From NCBI GenBank assembly GCA_029246705.1, contig JAQWMQ010000017.1:17926-81925 (forward strand): DNA of 64,000 nucleotides, read 5' to 3'. The first letter of the stretch is position 1. Each line of letters opens with the position of its first letter. The notes beneath the pieces were generated by a model. It was given only the letters and a program-made list of their open reading frames with translations. It was not told where the DNA came from and did no database searches. A program made the translations under genes and the position numbers. The stretch comes from Phycisphaerales bacterium. Lineage in GTDB: Bacteria > Planctomycetota > Phycisphaerae > Phycisphaerales > SM1A02. This document shows, in pieces, positions 24,794 through 33,660 of this stretch.

Positions 24794-27700
24794 TCACTCG
24801 CCGGTCGCGGCGCGACCGCTTTCGAGATAGGCCATGAGATCGAGGATCTCCTCGGCTTCAAGAACGTCGAGAAGCTGCTCGGGCATCGCACTGGTCTCGA
24901 CCACGGAGGTCGACTTCACTTCGCTGCGCGGAATGACGACGACCGACCGGCCGTAGGGGTTGGTGTTCACCTCGATCGCATCATCGGTCATCCCGACCAC
25001 GCGACCGACCACGCGGGAGCCGTCTTTGCGGGTGACCGCGGTCTGACCGTACTGGTCACTGATGCTGTGGGAGGGTTCGATCAGCGAGCGCAGCATGTCC
25101 GCGCGCGAATAACGACCGGAGACCCCGGTGAGATCCGGTCCGGTCGAACCACCGTCGCCCGAGAAGCGGTGACACTGGATGCACAGGGTTCCGCGGAAGA
25201 CGCGAGCGCCTCGTTCGAGGTCACGCGTGCCACCGACCTCCCCGAGTCGGGAGCTGAGATCGTTCACCTTCCAGGCCCGGACGGTTTCGGGCATGCGCCC
25301 GAGTTCCGCTTCCGGGTCGACCGGAATCGCCGCGATGCTCCCGGTCATCCGGTGACCGACCAGGAGATTCGGGTCGATGCCCTGGGCGAGATCCTCCCGC
25401 GCCGCGTTCACGAACCCGCGCAGGCTGTGTCCACCGTGGAGATCGGAGGCGTAGTCGGTCCAGTCCATCATGCCGTCCACGGTCGATTCGTCCCAGTCGT
25501 CGGGGTGGTTGCGCAGGGACATCGCATGCGCGAGCTGGTGCGCGGGGTCGGGATCGCTCTGGATGAGATCCACGACGCGCGCCGGGAGATCAGGTGCACC
25601 AAGTGCGACCAGGAGCTCGACCAGCTGACGGTCGAACTGGAATTCATCGGTGGGAAGCAGCGGGTCGAGCTCGTCGAGATACCGTTCGCGCACGGCGTCG
25701 GAAGGCTCTCCACCGCGGGCGATCGCGACCGCGAGCACCCGCATCAACGCCATGCGGCGCGCATCGTCACCCCGGTCGAACGACTCCAGCCAGATGGGCG
25801 CGATCACATCCGGCCCCGAACCCTCCTGGGCAGCGGCCAGCAGGACCTCGACGACCGCATGCCCGTCCCGGCCTTGCACCGCGTCGAGATACTTCCCGGG
25901 TCCGGCACGACGAACCGCATTGCGTGCGGTGAGGCGAAGTGCAGGGTCATCGGAATCCAGTGCAGGTCCGAGCGTCGCGAAGTCGACCGGCGCATCGGCC
26001 TGCATCGCATGACGTGCAGCGCGCAGGTCGGCGGTCTTCGCTTCGAGTTCGGCGAGCCGGGTGGTGGTTCCGACCGGGACCTGGACGTCGGAGGCGATCC
26101 GGTAGAGACCGCTCTGGGTCCGGCGACCACCGGTGAGGAGATACATGTGTCCGTCGGGACCGATGGTGAAGTCGGTCACGTTGAGTGGCGTGCCCCGGGC
26201 GAAGTCGTGGACGGTGCCGGTGTAGGTCGAGCCATCCGGAACCAGATCGACCGCAAGGACGCGACCATAGGACCAGTCGCCGATGAAGAAGCGGCTGCGC
26301 CAGGGTTCGGGGAAACTGCTGTTGGTTCCGAAGGCGACACCGGTCGGCGAGGACTCGTCGGTGGCGCAGACGGTGCGCATGCGGTCGGGCGCCCACATCG
26401 GGGCCTTGCCGTTGCCGCCGCGCCATCCGTAGTCGGCACCGGGCACCACGTGGTGCACCAGCGGCCAGATGTGCCACGGCGTACCGATGTCCCATTCCAT
26501 GTCCGAGTCGTAGAGAAAGCATTCGCCACCGGGACTGAAGGCGAGGTCGTAGGCGTTTCGGAAGCCGCCGACCACCGTGGTCCATTCCTCGGTCGCCGGG
26601 TCGTAGCGGTGGACGGTCCCCGCCGGCATCGAGACCCCGACCGCGTGACCGTTGGGGTCCCATTGACGTTCGAGCAGCTGATCTTCGGCCCAACCGCGGA
26701 AGGGTGAGTCCTCGGAGACGCCGCGCGGCGGCTGGGTGTAGTTGCCGTTGACGACCCAGAGCGAACCATCGGGCGCGAGTGCGACCCCATGACAACCGTG
26801 TTCGCTGCCGTTGCCGTAGACCCCGACCCGGGTGCGTTCGTCGTAGACATCATCACCATCGGTGTCGCGAAGACGCCAGAGTCCCCCGCCGTCGTCGGGG
26901 CCCTTCGAGACGTTGATCCACAACGCGTCGTGCGCATGGAGGAGACCCTGCGCGTAGCCGATCGGTTCACCGCTTTCGTCGGGCAGCGCTCGAACCCCGG
27001 CGACCGCTCCGCTCTCGTCGAAGTCGACCACCTGGATCGGACCGTACTGCGGGCAGATCACCAGGCGGCCCTGCGGATCGAACGCGCAGGAGACCCACGA
27101 CCCCTGCCCCGGCTGCGCGGAGACCAGGAGTTCCGAGTCGAAACCCTCGGGCAACGACCAGGTGCGCGTGCCTTCGGCGCGCTTGGACTGCATGACGTTG
27201 CCCCAGGGACCGTCATGGCCGGAGATCGTCCCGTGCGAGAAGACCGGCATCGGCCGAATGAAGCGCCGGGTGTCGGTCGATTCGACCAGCCAGCCTTCGC
27301 CGGTGAGGATGCGTTCGACGGTGCCGTCCTCGTAGCGCAGAATGATCCGCGCGATGAACCCCGCAGGACCACCCTCGTTGGTGCAGTGCACCCGCACCAT
27401 GTGTTCCCCCGCGTCGACGCTTCCGTTCCAGGTCTCGGTGCGGGCCCAATCGGTGCCGGCAAGGACCTCGGTGCCGTCGAGCAGCAGTCGGAACACGTTG
27501 TCGCAGGTCGCCACGATCGAGATTGCCGCGGGGCGCTCGAGGGTGAAGGGCCTGATCAGCGTGCACTGTTCGCCGTCGCGGGAGGTCTCCGCCGCCCAGA
27601 TCCACTCCGGTTCGGCATCGGGGACGTCGGCACCGGCGAACTTGAGACTGCCGCTGCCGATCGGACGGATCCGGATGTTGCGGACGCGCACCGCCATCGG

Positions 27701-28327
27701 GTCACCGGCATGGACCTGGAGGGCGAGGCTTCCGGAAGAGGTCCGCGTCGGTGCGGCGTCCTCGACCAGCAGCACCCGGGTGCCGTTGATCCAGTGTTCG
27801 AGTCGTTCGCCATCGGCGACGATGCGGTAGCGGTGCCAGTCGTCGTTCAAGGTCGCGCCGAGTTCGGCGTCGGTCCGTGGTGGCGCGAGGTCTCGCGTCG
27901 AGCCGTCGACCATGAAGCGCTTGGACTCGCCGCGCTTCGCGGCGATCGCACGGCCGCGCGTCTCGTAGAGGATGCCGCTGTACTGGTGGTTCGCATCGAA
28001 GTCCGCCTGGTAGCCGGCGACGTCCCAGCCGTCACCGACATCGGCACCCATTCGGCGCGTGCGGTACTGCATGCCGCTGTTGGCGCCGGCACCCTCGAGC
28101 TTGATGTCGAACTCGAGTTCGAAGTCGTCGAAGACGCCGTCACGGTGCAGGTAGGTGGTTCGGTTGGTCTCCGGCGTGGTGCGCCCGACGATCTCGCCGT
28201 CCTCGACGCTCCAGATCGCGGCGTCACCCTGCCAGCCGTCCAGGGTCTTCCCATCGAAGAGGGCGACCCAGTCGTCGGCCGAGGCGGAAGCGGTGCAGAG
28301 AACGACGGCGGCAAGAAGTGTCTTCAT
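24794..28327 (-). CDS. Giant secreted PVC-type cytochrome: DUF1080 / beta-propeller / HEAT-like / heme c
   Basis: A 1177-residue exported protein. Order of parts: signal peptide (MKTLLAAVVLCTASASA); a DUF1080 (3-keto-disaccharide hydrolase-like) domain at about 20-210 (WVALFDGKTLDGW, GANSGMQYRTR, WHRYRIVADG); and a beta-sandwich at about 220-340. A PVC-type dehydrogenase beta-propeller (about 380-760; SWVSCAFDPQGRLVICPQYG) is followed by helical repeats (about 790-1000) and a PVC heme-binding domain with CIQCH (about 1047) and conserved GPDLTGVSGRYSR. The ATG at 28327 begins a clean signal peptide and lies 10 bp after the upstream gene. Such proteins are thought to oxidise sugars outside the cytoplasm. 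The hydrolase and redox functions are family inferences. Confidence 0.82.
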   Translation of the reverse strand: MKTLLAAVVLCTASASADDWVALFDGKTLDGWQGDAAIWSVEDGEIVGRTTPETNRTTYLHRDGVFDDFELEFDIKLEGAGANSGMQYRTRRMGADVGDGWDVAGYQADFDANHQYSGILYETRGRAIAAKRGESKRFMVDGSTRDLAPPRTDAELGATLNDDWHRYRIVADGERLEHWINGTRVLLVEDAAPTRTSSGSLALQVHAGDPMAVRVRNIRIRPIGSGSLKFAGADVPDAEPEWIWAAETSRDGEQCTLIRPFTLERPAAISIVATCDNVFRLLLDGTEVLAGTDWARTETWNGSVDAGEHMVRVHCTNEGGPAGFIARIILRYEDGTVERILTGEGWLVESTDTRRFIRPMPVFSHGTISGHDGPWGNVMQSKRAEGTRTWSLPEGFDSELLVSAQPGQGSWVSCAFDPQGRLVICPQYGPIQVVDFDESGAVAGVRALPDESGEPIGYAQGLLHAHDALWINVSKGPDDGGGLWRLRDTDGDDVYDERTRVGVYGNGSEHGCHGVALAPDGSLWVVNGNYTQPPRGVSEDSPFRGWAEDQLLERQWDPNGHAVGVSMPAGTVHRYDPATEEWTTVVGGFRNAYDLAFSPGGECFLYDSDMEWDIGTPWHIWPLVHHVVPGADYGWRGGNGKAPMWAPDRMRTVCATDESSPTGVAFGTNSSFPEPWRSRFFIGDWSYGRVLAVDLVPDGSTYTGTVHDFARGTPLNVTDFTIGPDGHMYLLTGGRRTQSGLYRIASDVQVPVGTTTRLAELEAKTADLRAARHAMQADAPVDFATLGPALDSDDPALRLTARNAVRRAGPGKYLDAVQGRDGHAVVEVLLAAAQEGSGPDVIAPIWLESFDRGDDARRMALMRVLAVAIARGGEPSDAVRERYLDELDPLLPTDEFQFDRQLVELLVALGAPDLPARVVDLIQSDPDPAHQLAHAMSLRNHPDDWDESTVDGMMDWTDYASDLHGGHSLRGFVNAAREDLAQGIDPNLLVGHRMTGSIAAIPVDPEAELGRMPETVRAWKVNDLSSRLGEVGGTRDLERGARVFRGTLCIQCHRFSGDGGSTGPDLTGVSGRYSRADMLRSLIEPSHSISDQYGQTAVTRKDGSRVVGRVVGMTDDAIEVNTNPYGRSVVVIPRSEVKSTSVVETSAMPEQLLDVLEAEEILDLMAYLESGRAATGE

Positions 28328-28337
28328 GCAGAAGAGT

Positions 28338-31300
28338 CTACTCGTGGGCGATGATCGGGCGAAGCTCGACCTTCCGGAACTCGATCCAGGCACCTTCGGC
28401 CTGCAGGGCGATCGGACCCGCCTGGACGGCACAGTCGATCGCCTCGTTCTGGACGAGGCCGTTGATCTCGAGCGTCAGCTCCTCCCCGTCGAGCAGGATC
28501 CGGTAGCGGTTCCACCCACCGAGCGGCTTCTCGTTGGTCGGATGGGCCTTCACGGTGTGCCGACCGTTGGTGCGGTCGGGGTCGGTGGTCATCGGGTAGT
28601 CGTCGATGTTCCAGATGTCGCCGGCGTTGGTCGACCAGAGCTGCGCCTCGATCGAGTTGGGCCAGATCTTGTCGACGCCCTGCAGTCGCATCAGGACCCC
28701 GCTGTTGCCGGCACCCTTCTCGGGATCGAAGCGCCACTCGACGATGAGTTCGTAGGAGGTGTAGCTGTCGACGGTCTTGAGATAGCCGATCGGATTGCCG
28801 TGGTCCTTCAGGATCCCGTCCTCGACGAAGAACGCCTTCGAGGGATCGCGCGAACCGTCCTGGAAGTAGGCGGTCCAGCCGTCGAGATTCCTGCCGTTGA
28901 AGAGCTCGATCGTCTCCCCGAAGACCGGCTGCCGCTGGTCCTCGCTCAGCAGGTAGCTGGTGACCTGTGCGAGTTCGCGGGCATCAAGTCCGGTCGCGAG
29001 TGCACTCGGCATCGGCGATTTGCCGGTCGAGGAACGGCTGGCGACCTTCGCGGCGGGGATGCTGGTGCGGACCCCCTGGGCATCCTGGACCACGACCACC
29101 GGACCGTCGGCGATCACGGTGCCGGTGAAGGAACCACCGTCGGTGGTCTCGATCGTGGTGAGTTCATAGCCGAAGGAGATCGCGGCGTTGGGGTTGATCA
29201 TCGAATCGATCAGGCCGCGCGCGTCGTACTTGCGGGCGATCTCGGTGAGATCGGGTCCGATCGCACCACCCGCGCCTCGGAAGGCGTGGCAGGTGGCGCA
29301 GAGTGCCTTGGTCTCGTAGAGCAGGCGACCGACCGAGGTCTTCACGCCGTCGTGGGGATCGACCATCGCGACGATCTCCTCGATCGGCTTGAGGTATCGA
29401 CCACCGGTGATCGGCGGCCATGCCTCGAGCGCCGCGGCACGTACGGTGATGTCCGGATGCGCACGAAGGATCTCCGAGGTGATCGGCTCGACCGCCTCCG
29501 GAAGCGTTCCTTCTCGTTTCATCGCGAGCAGGACGAAGCCGCCGTTGCCGTCACGGGCGAGTTCACGGATCGCCGCTGTCCTGGTGCCGAGGTCGAGCGA
29601 GTCATCGGCGATGCGCGCCTTCACCGGCCCGAGATCGACCGCACTCGGAGCGGAACGCGTCCAGACCTGGAACTCGAGTCGGGTCGAACTGCCCGCCTGG
29701 CTGGTCCCGCCTTCATCCACGCCGCCGAAACCGACCAGCGAGGTCGCGCCGTCCGGCACCCCGACCATGATCGCGGAGGGCGCATGGACCCCGACGCCTT
29801 CGGTGAAGTCACGACCACCGGACCGAAGCGGCGCACCACCGGCGTTGCGCCCGCGATTGAGCGAACCCCAGCCCGTCGACTCGCGCATCCAGTCCATCTC
29901 GACCAACGACCAGTCGCGATCCTTTCCATCGGTGAAACGCACCTCGAGCCAGTCCGCCCAGTCGTAGGAATCACCCCCGGCCGGATCCACCATGAGGACC
30001 ACCTGCTCGGCGTCGGTGACGTCGAGCTTGAAGGCATGCAGTCCCTCGGTCACCACGCCGCTGGACCACGCACGCGTCGCACCTTCGAGATCACCCTTGC
30101 CGAAGCCCGCGGGAAGTTCATGTTCCGACCAGGTGTTGCCGCTGCGCATGTCGACCCACCATGAGGCGAGGCCACGAACATCATCCGGACCCCGACGTGC
30201 GATCTCGACCATCGTCTTCGCCGCCGATTCCTCGGGCATGAAGGCGATCGCGTCCACCGCGGAACGACGCTGGCTCCGGGTGAGCAGACGATCCATCGAC
30301 CGACCGGCGAGGCCGTCCAACGCACCGGCGGGGTGCAGTCGCCAGGCGATCGCCGCGAAGCGGTCGTCCCAGTTCGAGGGCAGGCCGCCGTATGCCTGGG
30401 CGAGTGCGGCATAGGCCTCCGACTCCTTGCCGTCGCAGGCGATCCCGAACGCCTCGACCGCGACGCGGTCGGTGCCGTCGAGACGTCGCGCGAGCTCGAC
30501 CACGATGTCGTCGATCTCCGACCACGGTTCGTCCCGCAGGCTGATCGCAACCTCGCGACGCACCGCAGGGTCGGGATCACGCGCGACCAATCGTGCAAGC
30601 GGGACGATCGGTTCACCCGCCTCGCGCAACGCGCGATAGGCCACCAGTCGGATCGAGGGGTCGTCGTCGAGCAGGCTTTCCTTCAGGAGGTCGCGACCGT
30701 CGGGCTCGATCCGCGCGAGCATCCAGGCGCTTCGGGCCCGGGCCCGCGGATCATCGCTGAAGTGCAGGGCCTCGAGGTCGGGCAGGGCATCCTCGCCCGA
30801 AGCCATGATCGAGGCCATCGCGTTCCAGCGGGCCGAAGGTGCCGGCGAGACCAGGGGATGCACCGGTGCCTCGCCCGCGATCACGGGGTCCGAGTTCTCG
30901 ATGCGCAGGATTCGTCCGTACGCCTCGCGGTCCCCCGCACCATGACCGCCCACCCCGGGGTCGTACCAGTCGGCGACGTAGACCGCACCATCGGCTCCGA
31001 CCGCGACATCACTCGGCCTGAACCAGCGCGCGCGGTCACCGTGCTCGCCGGGATCGGCGGAGATCAGGACCGAAGCGGGCAGGTCGATGCCCGCACCATT
31101 GATCTTCGGGCGGTGGATGTAGACGACACCGGCACCGGCATCGCAGTCGAGGACCGCACCATCGATCCAGGGCGCGAGCCGCGTGCCTTCATAGACCGCG
31201 ACCCCGGTCGGCCCCCCACCACCGTTCTGGGTTCCGGCGGGCATCACGCCGGGATCGTCCTGGTGCCAGTGTGCGGTCCAGGTGTTCTGCCCCGGACGGC

Positions 31301-32183
31301 GGTCCGCCTGCCAGGAACGGGTGCCGTCCGCCGAGAAGAAACCGTAGTTGCCGCCTTCCATCACCCAGGTGGTGCGGCAGCCACGGTTGCCGTCATCGTC
31401 GTTGTCCTCGGTGTACATGTTGCCGAAGGCGTCGAGGGCGAGTTCGTACTGGTTGCGGAAGTTGTGGGAATGCACCCGCAGGTCGGACCCGTCGGGCTTG
31501 AAGGAGATCATGATCCCCCCCGTCCATGCGCGACCGTCACTGGAGACCCGACCCGGCGTGTTGCCGGCATGCTCGGGCCCGCCGCCGTTGTAGATCGAAC
31601 CGGAACTGATGCGACTGCCGTCGGAACCGATGACTTCATGCGGTCCGGCGTTGCCGGCGGCGAGATACCAGCGACCGTCGGGCCCCGGCACCACCGAGTG
31701 CACCCCGTGGTCGTGGTTGAAACCACCGAACCCGGTGAGCAGGGTCTCGCGACGATCGGCCTTGAGGTCGCCATCGTCGTCGTGGTAGGCGTAGAGGTGC
31801 GGCGAACAGGAGACGATCACCGCATCACCAAGCACCGCGATCCCCAGGGGCGCGACCAGGTCCTCGTCCTGCGCGAAGACGTGCGAGGTCTCGTGGAGCC
31901 CGTCGCCGTCGAGATCCTCGAGCACCACGATGCGGTCACCCGCGTCGTGGTGCTTGCCCGGGTTGCGCCCGTTCCACTGGCGATAGTTCACCGCTTCCGC
32001 GACCCAGATGCGACCTTCCGGGTCGATGTCGATCGCGGTCGGGTTGTAGAGCAGCGGGCTTTCGGCCACCTTGGTCACCGAGAGACCGTCGGGGACCACG
32101 TACCGATGCGTGACATCCTCGGCCTGCAGCACGGACACGGAGGAAAGAAGGACGACGAGCACGGTCGAGGTGTGTTTCTGCAT
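28338..32183 (-). CDS. Giant secreted PVC-type cytochrome: beta-propeller / HEAT / NPCBM / heme c / DUF1080
   Basis: A 1281-residue exported protein with the parts in a different order from its neighbour. The signal peptide is followed by a PVC-type membrane-bound dehydrogenase propeller (about 25-420; NPTAIDIDPEGRIWVAEAVNY, GLHETSHVFAQDEDL). HEAT-like repeats run from about 440 to 640. An NPCBM-like beta-sandwich (about 700-830) contains GVGVHAPSAIMVG. A short helical part leads to the heme c domain with CATCH (about 959) and GPDLTEIARKYDARGLIDSM. The C-terminal DUF1080 domain (about 1090-1281) begins ELFNGRNLDGWTAYFQDG. The start at 32183 gives the cleanest signal peptide. The C-terminal domain is nearly identical to the next gene upstream, pointing to duplication. 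Confidence 0.82.
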   Translation of the reverse strand: MQKHTSTVLVVLLSSVSVLQAEDVTHRYVVPDGLSVTKVAESPLLYNPTAIDIDPEGRIWVAEAVNYRQWNGRNPGKHHDAGDRIVVLEDLDGDGLHETSHVFAQDEDLVAPLGIAVLGDAVIVSCSPHLYAYHDDDGDLKADRRETLLTGFGGFNHDHGVHSVVPGPDGRWYLAAGNAGPHEVIGSDGSRISSGSIYNGGGPEHAGNTPGRVSSDGRAWTGGIMISFKPDGSDLRVHSHNFRNQYELALDAFGNMYTEDNDDDGNRGCRTTWVMEGGNYGFFSADGTRSWQADRRPGQNTWTAHWHQDDPGVMPAGTQNGGGGPTGVAVYEGTRLAPWIDGAVLDCDAGAGVVYIHRPKINGAGIDLPASVLISADPGEHGDRARWFRPSDVAVGADGAVYVADWYDPGVGGHGAGDREAYGRILRIENSDPVIAGEAPVHPLVSPAPSARWNAMASIMASGEDALPDLEALHFSDDPRARARSAWMLARIEPDGRDLLKESLLDDDPSIRLVAYRALREAGEPIVPLARLVARDPDPAVRREVAISLRDEPWSEIDDIVVELARRLDGTDRVAVEAFGIACDGKESEAYAALAQAYGGLPSNWDDRFAAIAWRLHPAGALDGLAGRSMDRLLTRSQRRSAVDAIAFMPEESAAKTMVEIARRGPDDVRGLASWWVDMRSGNTWSEHELPAGFGKGDLEGATRAWSSGVVTEGLHAFKLDVTDAEQVVLMVDPAGGDSYDWADWLEVRFTDGKDRDWSLVEMDWMRESTGWGSLNRGRNAGGAPLRSGGRDFTEGVGVHAPSAIMVGVPDGATSLVGFGGVDEGGTSQAGSSTRLEFQVWTRSAPSAVDLGPVKARIADDSLDLGTRTAAIRELARDGNGGFVLLAMKREGTLPEAVEPITSEILRAHPDITVRAAALEAWPPITGGRYLKPIEEIVAMVDPHDGVKTSVGRLLYETKALCATCHAFRGAGGAIGPDLTEIARKYDARGLIDSMINPNAAISFGYELTTIETTDGGSFTGTVIADGPVVVVQDAQGVRTSIPAAKVASRSSTGKSPMPSALATGLDARELAQVTSYLLSEDQRQPVFGETIELFNGRNLDGWTAYFQDGSRDPSKAFFVEDGILKDHGNPIGYLKTVDSYTSYELIVEWRFDPEKGAGNSGVLMRLQGVDKIWPNSIEAQLWSTNAGDIWNIDDYPMTTDPDRTNGRHTVKAHPTNEKPLGGWNRYRILLDGEELTLEINGLVQNEAIDCAVQAGPIALQAEGAWIEFRKVELRPIIAHE

Positions 32184-32234
32184 CAACGCAGAATACATCC
32201 TCAGGTGGCCGTCACCGCGGAAACACCGGGCAAT

Positions 32235-32915
32235 TCACTTGCCGGGCTTGATCTCGCGCAACTCGACCTTTCGAAACTCGATCCAGGCACCTTCAGACTG
32301 CAGACCGATCGGCCCGGCGATCACCTTGCAGCCGGTGGCGACGTTCTGGACCAGGCCGTTCACCTCGAGGGTGAGATTGCCGCCGTCGAGAAGGATCTTG
32401 TATCGATTCCATTCCCCCAGCGGCTTCTCGTTGGTCTCGTGGGCCTTGATGGTGCGACGACCTTCGGTTCGTTCGGAATCGGTCTTCATCTCGAAACCGC
32501 CGATGTTCCAGATGTCACCGGCATTGCGGGAATGCAGCTGGGCCTCGATCGAATTCGGCCAGACCTTGTTCTCGCCCATCACGCGCATCAGCACGCCGCT
32601 GTTGCCCGCACCCTTCTCCGCGTTGAATCGCCACTCGACGATCAACTCATAGGAGGTGTACTTCTTCTTGGTGTGCAGGTACCCGATGGGGCGACCCTTG
32701 CACTTGAGGATGCCGTCCTCGACGAAGAAGGCTTCCGACGGATCGCTGGTGCCACCCTGGAAGTAGGCGGTCCAACCGTCCAGGTTCTTCCCGTTGAAGA
32801 GCTGGACGGTCTCGCCGAAGTCAGGAGCCTTCGGAGTGGTCGCTTCCTGGGGCGCGGCCATGGCAAGCAGTGCGAGCGTGAGGGCGGCCAACGTGATGCG
32901 TGTGCGGTGTTTCAT
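32235..32915 (-). CDS. Secreted DUF1080 (3-keto-disaccharide hydrolase-like) protein
   Basis: A 226-residue exported single-domain protein. The signal peptide is TRITLAALTLALLAMAAPQ. The domain begins VQLFNGKNLDGWTAYFQGG and contains GAGNSGVLMRVMGENKVWPN, then SIEAQLHSRNAGDIWNIGGF, then WNRYKILLDGGNLTLEVNGL. The family (PF06439) includes enzymes acting on 3-keto-glycosides generated by Gfo/Idh/MocA-type dehydrogenases. Sequence identity to the C-terminal domain of the following PVC cytochrome is high throughout, including the TSYELIVEWRF and EGAWIEFRKVELR blocks. The internal ATG at 32915 is used because the upstream extension is not hydrophobic. Member of the seven-gene operon. Confidence 0.88.
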   Translation of the reverse strand: MKHRTRITLAALTLALLAMAAPQEATTPKAPDFGETVQLFNGKNLDGWTAYFQGGTSDPSEAFFVEDGILKCKGRPIGYLHTKKKYTSYELIVEWRFNAEKGAGNSGVLMRVMGENKVWPNSIEAQLHSRNAGDIWNIGGFEMKTDSERTEGRRTIKAHETNEKPLGEWNRYKILLDGGNLTLEVNGLVQNVATGCKVIAGPIGLQSEGAWIEFRKVELREIKPGK

Positions 32916-32935
32916 GGTGCACGCAGGATACACCC

Positions 32936-33655
32936 TCAAGCACCGGTGGCGAGCGCAACCGCCAGGAGCAGCCCGTCGGGGATCGCCTCGTCGGCAGGTT
33001 CCTGCAGCAGAACGGCGCAGGGCCCGCCCTCGAGAGGCACTTCGACGGTGTCGAGACCCTTCGAGGCCTCGGGCTGGCAGGGTACGGTGATCAAGGAGGG
33101 ATCAATCGCCAGTCCGCGACCGACCGCCTTGAGGACCGCCTCCTTGCGGGTCCAGATGCGGAGCAGTTGCGAGGTGTCCATCTGATGATCAGACCCGAGC
33201 CCGCGTTGTTCGGATTCAGAGAGGATCCGCCGACCGACCGAAGCCGCGTCGGAGATCGGCCGGTCCATCTCGATGTCGATACCGGGCTGGTACTCGGTAT
33301 CGGAACCCTCGAGCAATGCGACCGCGAAGAGACCACCGGTGCGACTGGTGTTGAATCGAAGCGGGCCGAGACCCTCGATTCGGGGACGCCCGAACTCATC
33401 GGGGATCGAATCCAGTTGGAGTGGATCGCGGCCGCTGCGCACACCCAGCAGTTGACGCAGGACCACCCGTCGGGCGAGAAAACGTCGACCGTCCTCGGGC
33501 TTGTGGAAACGTACCGCACGAGCACGCTCGGCCTCGAGACTCGAGGGTTCGTCGAGCGGACCGACCAGGTCCAGGTCGAAGAGATGCACGTCGATCTTCG
33601 AACCCCCGGGGAATTCGACGGAAAAGCGAGCGCATTCCGCTTTGGATGGAGACAT
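32936..33655 (-). CDS. Sfp-type 4'-phosphopantetheinyl transferase
   Basis: A 239-residue cytoplasmic enzyme of the type that transfers the 4'-phosphopantetheine arm of CoA to carrier proteins. The two signature motifs are present: GIDIE (about residue 124, Mg-binding acidic residues) and WTRKEAVLKAVGRGL (about 166, the WxxKEAxxKxxG motif). RRFLARRVVLRQLLG and FNTSRTGGLFAVAL are also typical; the latter sits where FNxSH usually occurs, with SR in place of SH. It starts 5 bp after the DUF1552 stop and ends 20 bp before the DUF1080 start, so it is locked into the operon of secreted redox proteins. No carrier-protein, polyketide or NRPS gene is in the window. Confidence 0.88.
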   Translation of the reverse strand: MSPSKAECARFSVEFPGGSKIDVHLFDLDLVGPLDEPSSLEAERARAVRFHKPEDGRRFLARRVVLRQLLGVRSGRDPLQLDSIPDEFGRPRIEGLGPLRFNTSRTGGLFAVALLEGSDTEYQPGIDIEMDRPISDAASVGRRILSESEQRGLGSDHQMDTSQLLRIWTRKEAVLKAVGRGLAIDPSLITVPCQPEASKGLDTVEVPLEGGPCAVLLQEPADEAIPDGLLLAVALATGA

Positions 33656-33660
33656 CGGGC

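Noticed and set aside
24698..33185. Three long + strand open frames (about 520-950 codons) across the large minus-strand operon
   Set aside because: Antisense shadows of well-supported genes; no recognisable domain and low-complexity Arg/Asp/Val composition.
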